The notes beneath the pieces were generated by a model. The model was given only the letters and a program-made list of their open reading frames with translations, was not told where the DNA came from and searched no databases. From Microbacterium suaedae (GTDB lineage: Bacteria > Actinomycetota > Actinomycetes > Actinomycetales > Microbacteriaceae): a stretch of 64,000 nt of DNA. Positions 1-9,336 of this stretch are shown here, one piece after another (the stretch's first letter is position 1; each line of letters begins with the position of its first letter). The stretch is from positions 372,001 to 436,000 of the forward strand of contig NZ_PNFD01000001.1 of the NCBI RefSeq assembly GCF_003254645.1, read 5' to 3'. The position numbers and the translations under genes are program-made.

Positions 1-1
1 G

Positions 2-529
2 CTCTTTCTGGGGCAGATTCGCCCATACAAGGGAGTGGACGCGCTCATCAAAGCGAGCGGTACCGCGTCGCTCGACGACCGGAACGTCGTCCTCATGCTG
101 GCCGGCGCCGTCAAAGAGATTCCACTGGACGAGTTCCAAGCCTCTCTTCCGGACGGGATCCGAACGATCACCGATTTGTCGTTCATCGACGACGGTGACA
201 TCTCTCGATGGTTCCGCGCTGCAGACGTCGCTGTGTTCCCGTATCGGGCGATCCTCAACTCAGGCAGCCTGCACCTTGCCGCAAGCTTCCGAACGCCCGT
301 CATCTTCCCCGATGAACCGCATCTCCGCTCGCAGTTCGGCAAGCAGACCTGGGTGGAGTTCTTCGATCCGGCGCGTCCGGCCGAGTCGATCGCCGAGCTG
401 CTGAGCGATCCGACGCTCTTCTCGAACGTCACAGATGCCGACTTCCGTTCATTCACGGACCCGATCTCACCGTGGGCGGTCTCCCGCCAATACGCCCAGC
501 TCCTCGACGAGCTCTCGGCAGGCGCATAG
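2..529 (+). CDS. GT-B glycosyltransferase, C-terminal part (5' end outside window)
   Basis: The reading frame is open from the first complete codon of the window, so the gene begins upstream; 175 residues are visible. They form the C-terminal nucleotide-sugar-binding half of a GT-B glycosyltransferase. Visible motifs are LFLGQIRPYKGVDAL near the start and FPYRAILNSGS in the middle. The GTG at 35 is internal, because the conserved FLGQIRPYKG strand lies before it. By eye about 60% of residues match the end of the complete gene at 12422-13489, so the two are paralogues. The acyltransferase gene follows 12 bp downstream on the same strand, which suggests a shared transcript. Its likely role is cytoplasmic addition of a sugar to a lipid-linked surface polymer; donor and acceptor cannot be read from sequence. 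Confidence 0.85.
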   Translation, partial: LFLGQIRPYKGVDALIKASGTASLDDRNVVLMLAGAVKEIPLDEFQASLPDGIRTITDLSFIDDGDISRWFRAADVAVFPYRAILNSGSLHLAASFRTPVIFPDEPHLRSQFGKQTWVEFFDPARPAESIAELLSDPTLFSNVTDADFRSFTDPISPWAVSRQYAQLLDELSAGA

Positions 530-541
530 GCCGGCCGACGC

Positions 542-2635
542 ATGGCGCTCGGGTCACGTTCCAGGATGCCCCCGTATGATTCCGGGGTGTTCTTCCCAGC
601 GCCCGCCACGCACCGAAAGACTGTGCAGCGTCAAGATATCCAGGGGCTTCGCGCCATCGCCGTCCTCGCGGTGATTGCCGCTCACGTTCTCGGTAGCCCT
701 GACGGGGGTTTCGTCGGCGTCGACGTCTTCTTCGTTGTCTCCGGGTTCCTGATCACCGGGCTCCTACTCCGTGAAGTCGAACTCACGAACCGCATCTCAT
801 TCACGCGCTTCTACGTGCGGCGAGCGAAGCGCATCCTTCCCGCCGCCGCCGTCGTTCTCACGGCCACGGTCGTCGGAGCGTTCGTCCTCCTCGGACGAGA
901 CCAGGGGAAATCGGTCGCGCTCGATGCGCTCTACAGCGCGCTCTTCCTCGGCAATTGGCGGTTTGCAGCGCAAGGCGTCGACTACTTCCAGCAGGGAACG
1001 GCACCGTCCCCGCTCCAGCACTTCTGGTCGCTCGGCGTCGAAGAGCAGTTCTATCTCGTCTGGCCGTGGGTGCTCTTGCTCGTCGTCGTGTTGGCGGCTC
1101 GATTCACGAAATGGTCGCCCCGCCGGGTCCGCCTCGCGGGCGCCGCGATGATCTTCCTACTGACGACGGCTTCGTTCGCCTGGGCGATGGTCGAGACGAC
1201 GAGCAATCACGATTTCGCCTACTTCTCGACCTTCTCACGTGCGTGGGAACTCGGAATCGGGGCCCTTCTGGCGTTCGTTCCACGCCTTGATCTCTCCGCA
1301 CTCATGCGGCGAATCCTCGCCTGGATCGGCCTCGTCGGCATCGTTGCCTCCTTGTTCATCGTCTCCAGCGCGTCGCCGCTCTGGCCAGCGCCGCTCGCCC
1401 TGCTCCCCGTCCTCTCCACGGCACTCGTGCTCCTGGCCGGCGTCGGCGCGCGCGACGGGGAGGGCGCGCCCTGGATCCTTCGCAACCGGATCGCGACCTA
1501 CGTCGGAGACATCTCGTACAGCCTCTATCTGTGGCATTTCCCCATCGCGATCCTGCTCGTCGCGCTGATCCCGGCTGGCTCAGTTGCCTATATCGCGTTG
1601 GCCCTCCTGCTCACCTTCGTCGCGTCCATGGCGAGCTACCATTTCGTCGAGAATCCAGCCAGGCGCGCCGTCTGGTTCCGCCGCCGCGGCCGCGTACTTA
1701 CCCCGTCTCGCGCATGGCTCCCTCTTGGGTCTGCGATCGCGCTCATCGCTGTCCTCGGTGCCGCCGGCCACGCCACGGTGAGACAACCGGAGACGGCCGT
1801 TGCCGGTCCGCAGCTCCTTGCGTCGCCCGAGGAAGAGCCACCAGAGAGCTCCTGCTGGGGAGCAGGTTCGCTCGCATTCCCCGATCGCTGCGCCGACGTC
1901 GAACTCGTCGGGCTTGCTCCTTCGCCGACCGAAGCGGAGACCGACACCGCCGGCGCCTACGCCTGCTACTCGACCGACGGCACGATGCAGACGTGCCACT
2001 ATGGCTCCGAGTCACACGATGCGACCCGAATCGCCCTCGTCGGAGACAGCCACGCAGCCTCACTCCTTCCCGCTCTCAGACCACGTCTGGAGGACCTGAA
2101 CTGGTCGATGGACACCTACGTTGGGCGTGGTTGTGGACTCGTTGAGGCCGACGTCGTCGAGTCCGACTGCGCGCTCGCGCAACCGGAGATCAACGAGCGA
2201 CTGCTATCCGGCGACTACGATTCCGTCTTGGTCACGTCGACACGCAAGGTCCAGGTCGATGCCGCGACGAAGTCGAACATGATGGCACGCTTGGAAGCTC
2301 TCGGGACGCAGGTGGTCGTGATCACCGACAACCCCCTCCTGGGGGAAGAGACGATCACCTGCACGACGCGGGTCGGCGTGACCCCCGAGAGCGACTGTTC
2401 CGAACCCGAGCCTCAGGCGATGGGTTCGGAGGACACGAACGTCTCAGCCGCAGACATCGCAGGAGTCGAGATAGTCGACCTCACGGACCTGTACTGTCTC
2501 GATGGGAGATGCCCCGGGATCATCGGGAACGTCATCGTGTATCGCGACGCCGCCGGTCACATCACGGGCACGTGGGCACGCACCCTGAGCCCTTACCTCG
2601 TCTCCGCTCTCGAGGAGCACGTCGGGGCCACCTGA
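542..2635 (+). CDS. Acyltransferase 3 / SGNH fusion (OafA/YrhL type), surface polysaccharide O-acylation
   Basis: A membrane acyltransferase of about 697 residues. The N-terminal 370 residues show acyltransferase-3 landmarks: RQDIQGLRAIAVLAVIAAHV, FVGVDVFFVVSGFLITG and QHFWSLGVEEQFYLVWP, with about ten hydrophobic helices. The extracytoplasmic C-terminal part contains IALVGDSHAAS (the GDSH block of SGNH esterases) and a late D-x3-H (DAAGH), which together would supply Ser, Asp and His. Such fusions pass an acyl group, usually acetyl, across the membrane to sugars. The start is uncertain: ATG at 542, ATG at 566 and GTG at 587 all precede the first conserved block and none has a clear ribosome-binding site. 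The gene lies between the GT-B gene and the convergent GT2 gene, so it probably modifies the same polymer. Confidence 0.88.
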   Translation: MALGSRSRMPPYDSGVFFPAPATHRKTVQRQDIQGLRAIAVLAVIAAHVLGSPDGGFVGVDVFFVVSGFLITGLLLREVELTNRISFTRFYVRRAKRILPAAAVVLTATVVGAFVLLGRDQGKSVALDALYSALFLGNWRFAAQGVDYFQQGTAPSPLQHFWSLGVEEQFYLVWPWVLLLVVVLAARFTKWSPRRVRLAGAAMIFLLTTASFAWAMVETTSNHDFAYFSTFSRAWELGIGALLAFVPRLDLSALMRRILAWIGLVGIVASLFIVSSASPLWPAPLALLPVLSTALVLLAGVGARDGEGAPWILRNRIATYVGDISYSLYLWHFPIAILLVALIPAGSVAYIALALLLTFVASMASYHFVENPARRAVWFRRRGRVLTPSRAWLPLGSAIALIAVLGAAGHATVRQPETAVAGPQLLASPEEEPPESSCWGAGSLAFPDRCADVELVGLAPSPTEAETDTAGAYACYSTDGTMQTCHYGSESHDATRIALVGDSHAASLLPALRPRLEDLNWSMDTYVGRGCGLVEADVVESDCALAQPEINERLLSGDYDSVLVTSTRKVQVDAATKSNMMARLEALGTQVVVITDNPLLGEETITCTTRVGVTPESDCSEPEPQAMGSEDTNVSAADIAGVEIVDLTDLYCLDGRCPGIIGNVIVYRDAAGHITGTWARTLSPYLVSALEEHVGAT

Positions 2636-2653
2636 AGTGTCGGACCGTAAGCC

Positions 2654-4384
2654 TTACCCGCGCCCCGCAGCACGGCTGACGAGCCGACGCCCGCCTGCCG
2701 CGACGATGATCATCGCGCGGCGCCCGGCACGCAGAATCCAATGGCGACGTCGACGCACGATCAACGCGGTGCCGGCGACTTCGTAGAGAAACGGGTCTCC
2801 TGCGTCATAGGCAGGGAGGAGACCGAGGAATCGCGTCGAGACAGGCGCATCCTTGATGGCCACCACGAGAGTAAGTGGCCGGTGCAGCGGGAGCGCATCG
2901 ATCTTGAATCGTGCGCGCCATTCTCGCCGCCCCTCGTCGAGGCTCCGCCACGATACATCGGATGCCTCGATGAGGGATGCTTCCCGCCCTCCTGCGTCCC
3001 ACAGCGCAGGCATCACGTCCGCAGACGAGGAGAGCACGGACCCGGTCATCACGATTCCAGTTTTCTCCCCCGAGACCTCGGAGACGCACGCATCGAGATC
3101 CGCACGGGTGCGGAGCACCTCGTCCAGGCGCTCGTCGAGAAGCGTCGACTCTGGCACGAACGACGCCAGGCTGTCCCCTAGAAGCGTACGTGATGCTTGT
3201 GCGACTCCTCGCCATCCCTCGACGTCCTCGGAACCCCTCGGGGCGGTCAGCATCGCGACTATCGGTGCCGACAGCGTCCGTCCGTCCCCCGAACGGAGGA
3301 GCCCGAGCTCCTCAGCGCACACGAGAGCTCGGCGCCACGGAACGAACGCCCCGCTGAGATCGTCCTCCGTAAGGGAGCCCACGGATACCATTGCCACAGC
3401 CGCGGCGAACTCGCCCTCGGCTACCAGCTGCAGCGCCAACCTCTTCGCCGCTGGGACATTTCTCGGCACAGTCGGGATCGCGTCAAGGAGGCGCTTGGTC
3501 GCTGACGCCACGTCAATATCATCGTCACTCGGTCTCGTCCATCTCTCCAGATAGCGAGAAACATGTCGATAACCGTCGCGATCGTAGATCAGCCTCGCGT
3601 AGGTGCGAGCGAGACCCGGATCCCCGCTCTCGGCAACGAGAGCGGCGCAGACCGTCTCCTGGTCGAGGTAACTGAGGATGGAGGCCGCAGAGTCGGCCTT
3701 CGCCGTCATCGACCCTGTTCCGGGTCGTTCACGGTACAGATACACAACATCCGGTACGACATCGATGCGCGCCGACGAGAGGTACGCGCGGACCATCGGC
3801 ACGATGTCATTCGATCTCGGCACATCCGGATAGCTGAGGTCATTGTTCCGCCACCAGTCTCGGCGGAACACCTTGTTCCAGCACGGGCGGCTATAGATGA
3901 GCGTCGGGTTCTCCGCGAGAGTCGTGCCGACGGCAGGCTGATCGAAAGCGGGCATGCTGTCGGTTGGCCGCCACGTGTCGACCGTGCTGAACTTGAGATA
4001 GTCACCGACCACGATGTCAGAACCCGTCTCGCGCAGGCTGTCTACCATCGCAGCATATGCGCCATCGGGAATGAGATCGTCGCCGTCGGCGAATGCCAGG
4101 AAGCGACCGCGCGCATGTGCCACGCCCTCGTTCCGCGCCGAGCCGCCACCGCGGTGAGTCGCCGACATGAGTCGGATCCGCGGATCAGCCGCAGCGAGTC
4201 GATTCACGACGTCTACAGTGTCATCCTCCGAGTGATCGTCGACGACGATCACCTCGAGATCATCCAGGCTCTGAGAGAGCACCGACTGCAGCATCTCGCG
4301 CACCCACGCGCCGACGTTGTGGGTCGGAACAACGACCGAAAGAACCGGCGTGTCGGTCCGGATGGAGCTTACGATCTCGGACAT
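2654..4384 (-). CDS. GT2 family glycosyltransferase with long C-terminal extension (copy 1)
   Basis: A 576-residue enzyme with a GT-A domain in the first 250 residues: LSVVVPTHNVGAWV, VIVVDDHSEDDTVD and the metal-binding FADGDDLIPDG. The rest is a long tail ending in a basic stretch (VRRRRHWILRAGRRA) that may touch the membrane. I chose the ATG at 4384 because GGAGGGGAA lies just upstream and the longer frame to 4501 would overlap the preceding gene. It is the last gene of the minus-strand operon, 25 bp after the DUF2142-type gene, and is convergent with the acyltransferase. It is a clear paralogue of 13563-15299: the shared stretches VDTWRPT, YSRPCWN and FADGDDL occur in the same order. Donor and acceptor are unknown. 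Confidence 0.85.
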   Translation of the reverse strand: MSEIVSSIRTDTPVLSVVVPTHNVGAWVREMLQSVLSQSLDDLEVIVVDDHSEDDTVDVVNRLAAADPRIRLMSATHRGGGSARNEGVAHARGRFLAFADGDDLIPDGAYAAMVDSLRETGSDIVVGDYLKFSTVDTWRPTDSMPAFDQPAVGTTLAENPTLIYSRPCWNKVFRRDWWRNNDLSYPDVPRSNDIVPMVRAYLSSARIDVVPDVVYLYRERPGTGSMTAKADSAASILSYLDQETVCAALVAESGDPGLARTYARLIYDRDGYRHVSRYLERWTRPSDDDIDVASATKRLLDAIPTVPRNVPAAKRLALQLVAEGEFAAAVAMVSVGSLTEDDLSGAFVPWRRALVCAEELGLLRSGDGRTLSAPIVAMLTAPRGSEDVEGWRGVAQASRTLLGDSLASFVPESTLLDERLDEVLRTRADLDACVSEVSGEKTGIVMTGSVLSSSADVMPALWDAGGREASLIEASDVSWRSLDEGRREWRARFKIDALPLHRPLTLVVAIKDAPVSTRFLGLLPAYDAGDPFLYEVAGTALIVRRRRHWILRAGRRAMIIVAAGGRRLVSRAAGRG

Positions 4385-4409
4385 ACCAGGATTCCCCTCC
4401 CCGTGGCTC

Positions 4410-6011
4410 TCATCCGCCAGCCACCCCTCGTGCTGCGAGCCGGTCGCGATCGTAATCTTCCCGCGATGCCACTCGTGCTCCGGTGACTGTGGCGACAACA
4501 AGACACGCTACAGCGGCGAGTGCGATCGCCCCGTAGCCGAACCAGCTCATCCCCATGAATGCAACAGGATCGCCCGTCGCCACCGGGGCGGACTCCTCGT
4601 GAGACGCCCATGCTGCTGGTATCACCCAGAGCAGGGACGCGATCACGATCAAAACCGCAAGAGCGCTCGTCGCGACCACCGATGCCGATCGCAACCAGCC
4701 AGAACGTCGCGCCAGGAATCCGTGCACGAGCGCCGCGAACGACAACGCGAGAGCAGAGATCCCACTATAGAGATATCGACCCTGTGTACCGCGAGTCGGG
4801 TTCCCGATGTCCCAGTAGATACCGTGCGCGTTCTGGAAGATCGTCAAGCCGATCAAGAAGGGGTAGCTCAGCAGCAGCGCGAGCATCCAACGCGACCGTG
4901 CGAAGAAGAGGGCCCCGATGATGACAACGAGCAACAGGATTCCACCCGCGATTACGGTCGCACTCGGGTGGGCGTTCGAGACATATCCCACACGTCCCCA
5001 GAACGTCGCGTTCAGGCGAGTGAAAAACGTGTCGACGAACAGCGCGAACGAATACCCTTCGGCGGCAACGTCCTGGTGCTCTCGTCCGCCGAGAACGCTG
5101 GGCTGAAGCGTCCCGAGGATGAGGAGGTTCCGGACCCACCACCACCCCCCGATCGCGAAGGCTATCGCGCCTGGAACGAGGATTCGGATGACCGTCTTCC
5201 ATACGTTCCTGGTCGACCGCCAGGCTGCGCCCACGGCGAGCACGACGACGACTGGAGCGAGGATCAGCGCATATCCTTTGGCGCCGAGCGCGATGCCGTA
5301 CGCGGCACCCGCAACAGGGAGAGCCCACGCCGCGCTCCGCGGATCCCGCCACGCCCGTACGAGCGCATAGATGGTCGCACTGCACGCCAGGATGAGGAGG
5401 GAGTCATTTGAGATCCTCGATCCGGAGACGGCATACCACGGAATCAGCAACGGAAAGAGTGCTCCCAGCACGCCAGCCCATCGGCTGCCGGTCGCCCAGC
5501 GCACAGCGCCCGCAATAAAGGGGATCGCCGCCGCGGTCAGGAATGCCGAGAGCCCACGCAACAGCGCGGAGGCCCGGTCCCAGGGGATATCAGCGCCCCC
5601 CGCGAGAGTGACGACCGCCGCGCCGATCACGTAGTACCCGGGCGGGTGCTGCACCATCTGGTCGCGGACGAGGCCCGGGAGGTCCTTGTCGACGACGAAC
5701 GCAGACCGTTCCTCGGGCGCCGGGAGGTCGTCGAGCTGCGCTCCGTTCGGCATCGATCCACCGCTCTCCATGACCGCCTGCCAGGTCGAAGGGAGCACGT
5801 CAGCATCGTATGGTCGCGGCCAACCGCCTCCGTCCACGAGCCGGACAACGGAGTTATAGTGCCTCGGCTCATCAGGTCCTGTGAACGGCAACAAGACGAG
5901 CGACCACAGAAGCGACACGAAGAACGTCGCGAGAGTGATCAACGCGATGCTCCACAGATAGGCGCGCCTTTGAGGGCGTTCCTTGCGGACGAGTGGCAGG
6001 TCCTCCGACAT
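4410..6011 (-). CDS. DUF2142 / GT-C type polytopic membrane protein
   Basis: A 533-residue protein with about ten to twelve membrane helices. After the first helix comes FTGPDEPRHYNSVVRL, the PDEP-x-H loop typical of DUF2142 proteins and resembling the acidic catalytic loop of GT-C glycosyltransferases. HPPGYY lies at the second extracytoplasmic loop and QGRYLYSGISAL near the end is also characteristic. GT-C enzymes use polyprenyl-phosphate sugars on the outer face of the membrane. A polyprenyl-phosphate glycosyltransferase in the same operon (9337-10398) could supply that donor. Its start overlaps the stop of the pyruvyl transferase gene by one base (TGATG), indicating translational coupling. 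The glycosyltransferase role is inferred from fold and context; DUF2142 itself has no settled function. Confidence 0.78.
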   Translation of the reverse strand: MSEDLPLVRKERPQRRAYLWSIALITLATFFVSLLWSLVLLPFTGPDEPRHYNSVVRLVDGGGWPRPYDADVLPSTWQAVMESGGSMPNGAQLDDLPAPEERSAFVVDKDLPGLVRDQMVQHPPGYYVIGAAVVTLAGGADIPWDRASALLRGLSAFLTAAAIPFIAGAVRWATGSRWAGVLGALFPLLIPWYAVSGSRISNDSLLILACSATIYALVRAWRDPRSAAWALPVAGAAYGIALGAKGYALILAPVVVVLAVGAAWRSTRNVWKTVIRILVPGAIAFAIGGWWWVRNLLILGTLQPSVLGGREHQDVAAEGYSFALFVDTFFTRLNATFWGRVGYVSNAHPSATVIAGGILLLVVIIGALFFARSRWMLALLLSYPFLIGLTIFQNAHGIYWDIGNPTRGTQGRYLYSGISALALSFAALVHGFLARRSGWLRSASVVATSALAVLIVIASLLWVIPAAWASHEESAPVATGDPVAFMGMSWFGYGAIALAAVACLVVATVTGARVASREDYDRDRLAARGVAGG

Positions 6012-7243
6012 CAGCCGCCTCGAACGATGTCGGCGATGAGGTCGGCTTGCGCGACCGAGGTCCGCTTGACATCGGGAAGGTGGGTGTCGAGCTTGCCCTG
6101 AACTTCCTCGCGGCGCTCGTCGAGCTCGGTGAAGCGTGCGATGAGGTACTCAGGCGCGAGCTTGTCGTGACCGAAGGCCCACTCCTCGAGCTCGAACATC
6201 TCCAACACCTCGCGATACTTGTGACTCCACCCGATCACGAGCGTCGGAACGGCCATCGCGAGCGAGGAGACCATCGCGTGGAAACGACTGGCGACGAAGA
6301 GATCGCACCGGCCGATCAGATATCGCAGCTGCTGGGAGCTGAGCTCCCGATCGACGAACAGGAGGTCATCACCGAGCCGGAGTCGAGAGTGAATGTCCTG
6401 GCAGAGCGGAAGGTCATTATTGTGCGTCTTCGCCGTCCCCGTACGCACGCTGTGCGGGATGAGCGCGACTTTCTTCCCGCCCGAACGCAGTCGTTCGATG
6501 AAGCTCGTGATCTGGCCCGCGTAGTCGCCGCCGCGGGCGTCAACCTTCTTCTGCAGGACAACGCTCGGGCACACGCCGACGACGTCCTCTTCCCCCTCGA
6601 AGAACGAAAGATCGACGTGCGTGCCGACTTGTTCGGCCTCTGTCCCATCCATCTCGAGAGAGAAGGCATAGTCGGCCCCGGCGTAGAGGTTCCGCAGGCC
6701 CAGCCCCTCGGCGAACTCGTGCGTAATTCGACCGCGCGTCACGAGGGTCCGCACTTTGGGAAGGAAGGCCTTCGACGCCCAGCGGTTGATGGGGTTCGTG
6801 AAGGGTCCGACCGCTTGCGCGCATTTGAAGACGGGAGTCCCCGTATTGAGCGCCGGAAGGATCGACGCAATGTTGTAGAGCAGGAACTTCTCGCGACCGT
6901 CTGTGAAGGTGATGCCACCCTGGTCGAGCAAGACGTCGCTTGATGTCAGAGCGGCAACCGCTTTCGACTTCCGCCGCAGCAACGGACGCAGGAACGGCAA
7001 AAGTCTGTAGGCCAACGCAAGCGAGTTGATCGACACACCGAGCTGCTTCGGGTTTGCCGCGACGACCTCGAGGTTGTCGTAGTGGTTCTGCTCTCGATCT
7101 TCGTCTGGATACATGCTGAGCAGCGTGAAGCGCGGCTCTTCGAGTCGCTCACCGAGTGTCTGGATGGCGCTCTCGAGCATCGCCGCCGCGCCCTTGTTAC
7201 CGGAAAGCGCGGATCCGATGATCGTCACGTGAGGTGTGGTCAT
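6011..7243 (-). CDS. Polysaccharide pyruvyl transferase family protein
   Basis: A 410-residue cytoplasmic enzyme of the CsaB/WcaK type. The N-terminus IIGSALSGNKGAAAMLES is the family's first block, followed by DVLLDQGGITFTDG, and the late part SRFHAMVSSLAMAVP holds the conserved histidine of the second domain. Members usually transfer a ketal pyruvate from phosphoenolpyruvate to a sugar, although some do other chemistry. The gene is embedded in the minus-strand operon. Its start overlaps the end of the UPF0104 gene by four bases and its stop overlaps the next start by one. Together with the acyltransferase it suggests a polymer with charged decorations. The direct substrate is unknown. Confidence 0.85.
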   Translation of the reverse strand: MTTPHVTIIGSALSGNKGAAAMLESAIQTLGERLEEPRFTLLSMYPDEDREQNHYDNLEVVAANPKQLGVSINSLALAYRLLPFLRPLLRRKSKAVAALTSSDVLLDQGGITFTDGREKFLLYNIASILPALNTGTPVFKCAQAVGPFTNPINRWASKAFLPKVRTLVTRGRITHEFAEGLGLRNLYAGADYAFSLEMDGTEAEQVGTHVDLSFFEGEEDVVGVCPSVVLQKKVDARGGDYAGQITSFIERLRSGGKKVALIPHSVRTGTAKTHNNDLPLCQDIHSRLRLGDDLLFVDRELSSQQLRYLIGRCDLFVASRFHAMVSSLAMAVPTLVIGWSHKYREVLEMFELEEWAFGHDKLAPEYLIARFTELDERREEVQGKLDTHLPDVKRTSVAQADLIADIVRGG

Positions 7244-8232
7244 GGGCGGATCTCCTTCGGGATCGTCCGACGGACGATGACGTAGATGAGCGCGACGAGC
7301 GCGTCGCCGATTGTCGAAAGCAGACGGGCGATCAAGCTGATGATGATCGCCTCAGCCACCGGAACGTACTGGCTGAGCACCGCGACGATAACAGCCTCGC
7401 GCACCCCCAGTCCGCTGGGCACGAAGATGGCGAGGATCCCAATTGCGCCAGCAAGTGCGTATGCAGCGGCGAAAGGCAGCCATTCGGCTGGCCCGATGCC
7501 GCTGACGGACACAGCGATGACGACGAAACCGAGGCCGTTGACGACACGAGGTGCGAGAAACCCGACCGCCGAGCGCAGCGACTGCCCGCTCGAGAGAAAG
7601 TACCCGCGGGGGACGTCCCGTTTCAAGACACGTCGGGCGGGAATCTCCACAATCCGATGGAACAACGGCGCATACAGCACGGCAGCAACCGGGACGAGTA
7701 CGAGGATCGGAGCGAGCAGGACTGTCGCGTTTGCGCCGAGCACATCCGGCCCGAGACTGAGGAACAGGATCACGACCGCCGGGACGATGGACGCAAGTTG
7801 CAGGAACACATTCTCGTAGATGAACGTGATGACGATGAGCGTCCGGCTGATGCCCTTCTTCTTCGCCCAGATCACCTTGTTGGCGACGGAGCCAACCTGG
7901 CCGGGCACGTATTTCAGAACCCAGGAGAGCGACTGGACCGCTACGGCTTCACGCATCGTCACCGTGACGTTCCTGTCAAGCACGCGCACGATGCGTCCCC
8001 ATGACAGCCCCGTCACGGGCACCGCTGCCGCGAAAGCGATGACAGCGAGCAGCCACCAGACATCGGGACGCAGGTCCTTGCCCTTCAGAGCGTCCCAGTT
8101 GTCTATCAGCGCCCGGCTGAACAGCCATGCGACGACACCGATGACCACCACTGTCGCGGACCAACGGAGAATCCGCCGGACTGTGGCCCTTCGCTTCCGC
8201 GGCTCGCCGCCGGGTGAATTGGACCCTGACAT
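7240..8232 (-). CDS. UPF0104 / LPG-synthase transmembrane-region family protein
   Basis: A 330-residue integral membrane protein with about eight hydrophobic helices, starting RRILRWSATVVVIGVVAW. It resembles the flippase-like transmembrane part of lysyl-phosphatidylglycerol synthases and the YbhN/AglD-related family, without the soluble aminoacyl-transfer domain. The block LSWVLKYVPGQVGSVANK is characteristic (KY-x-PG), and FVPSGLGVREAVIV matches the conserved region near the end. Relatives next to dolichol-phosphate-mannose-type glycosyltransferases are often proposed to flip lipid-linked sugars, and such an enzyme lies two genes upstream here. Start and stop overlap both neighbours (TGATG and ATGA), so it belongs to the coupled operon. 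The flippase role is inference. Confidence 0.8.
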   Translation of the reverse strand: MSGSNSPGGEPRKRRATVRRILRWSATVVVIGVVAWLFSRALIDNWDALKGKDLRPDVWWLLAVIAFAAAVPVTGLSWGRIVRVLDRNVTVTMREAVAVQSLSWVLKYVPGQVGSVANKVIWAKKKGISRTLIVITFIYENVFLQLASIVPAVVILFLSLGPDVLGANATVLLAPILVLVPVAAVLYAPLFHRIVEIPARRVLKRDVPRGYFLSSGQSLRSAVGFLAPRVVNGLGFVVIAVSVSGIGPAEWLPFAAAYALAGAIGILAIFVPSGLGVREAVIVAVLSQYVPVAEAIIISLIARLLSTIGDALVALIYVIVRRTIPKEIRP

Positions 8233-9305
8233 CAGTTGTAGCGACGGAAGGTATCGAGTTCCTTCTTTGCCGAGAACGGCACCTTGCCATCGGGGTCGGC
8301 TTCACCGAATGCGATGAGCATGACGACGCGATCACTGAGGCCGAGACTCAGACGCTTCTGCATCTTGGCTTCGAGCGGCTCGAAATCAGGCCAGTTGATG
8401 ACGCACGAGCTCAGCCCCTGTGCCTCAAGCCCAAGCATGAACTGCATCGCGGCGAGAGAGCTGTCGACGTAGATCGCATGTCGGTCGCGTGGGCTGAAAT
8501 ACGACTCGAGCTTGCCGACCAACACGGCAATCGCGGGGACGTTCTCGGCGTACCCTGCCGTACCGAACGGGATGCCCGCGATCTCCTTCGCGAGATCCGG
8601 GTCGTCGAAGATCCGGAACTCGTAGGGCAGACGGTTGCAGGCGGTCGGGGCCTGACGAGCGAGCAACAGCGCCTTGTCGATCTTGTCGCGGTCAACGCGT
8701 TCCTGTGTGAACCAGCGAACGCTGCGCCGTTGCCGCATGAGCTTCTCGAGGTCGTCATACGAGACATCACTGAGCTGCTGTTTCGGATGGGGCAGCATAC
8801 TGCCGGGCTCCGCATCATACCCAGCGGTCGCAAAACGCGTGCGCGCCTGGTCGATGGCAGGATCGGACCCCGTCACAGCGGCGAAATACTCACTCAGCAC
8901 ATCATGCGCCCAGCTCATCTCCGCCTGGTCCATCGTTGCGGGCGCGGTGCGACACTGGCGTGCGGCCTGTTCATAGAACTCGACGGTCTCAGTGATGTAA
9001 TCGCGCGCGAAGATCTCCCGACGAGGGCGCATGATGAGCGCCTTCTCGAGTCGGTGAATGTTACGCCGAAGCTCGACGTGCGTGACTCGGTCGCGATTCT
9101 TATTCCGATAGTAATCGCGACGTCCTCGAAGAACGGCACCTTGCTCGCGATTGAATGTGAGGAAATTCACGAAGAAAAAGAGATGCGTGAATATTCTGCT
9201 CGAACCGAATGTCTCGAGGAAAATCCGGTTGACAGCTTCGTATATCCGCCGGATCCAGGTGACTGCCAGCAGATCCTTCGCGATCCTCTTGAGGGTGTTC
9301 AACAC
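8232..9305 (-). CDS. Nitroreductase-family protein with long N-terminal extension
   Basis: A 357-residue protein. From about residue 185 onward it is a nitroreductase fold: MRQRRSVRWFTQERVD (FMN phosphate-binding arginines), ARQAPTACNRLPYEF, VDSSLAAMQFMLGLEAQG and LIAFGEADP. The first 185 residues are an extension of unknown role that includes a hydrophobic patch (HLFFFVNFLTF) and an RGRRDYYRNKNRDRV stretch. Nitroreductases bind FMN and reduce quinones, nitro compounds or enones. Such genes recur beside polysaccharide pyruvyl transferases in glycan loci, but their substrate is unclear. It is the second gene of the minus-strand operon. Its 5' end is visibly A/T-richer than the rest of the window, which may indicate transfer. 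Confidence 0.8.
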   Translation of the reverse strand: MLNTLKRIAKDLLAVTWIRRIYEAVNRIFLETFGSSRIFTHLFFFVNFLTFNREQGAVLRGRRDYYRNKNRDRVTHVELRRNIHRLEKALIMRPRREIFARDYITETVEFYEQAARQCRTAPATMDQAEMSWAHDVLSEYFAAVTGSDPAIDQARTRFATAGYDAEPGSMLPHPKQQLSDVSYDDLEKLMRQRRSVRWFTQERVDRDKIDKALLLARQAPTACNRLPYEFRIFDDPDLAKEIAGIPFGTAGYAENVPAIAVLVGKLESYFSPRDRHAIYVDSSLAAMQFMLGLEAQGLSSCVINWPDFEPLEAKMQKRLSLGLSDRVVMLIAFGEADPDGKVPFSAKKELDTFRRYN

Positions 9306-9336
9306 AGCGCTGCTCCGAAAATTTTCTCAGGCCACG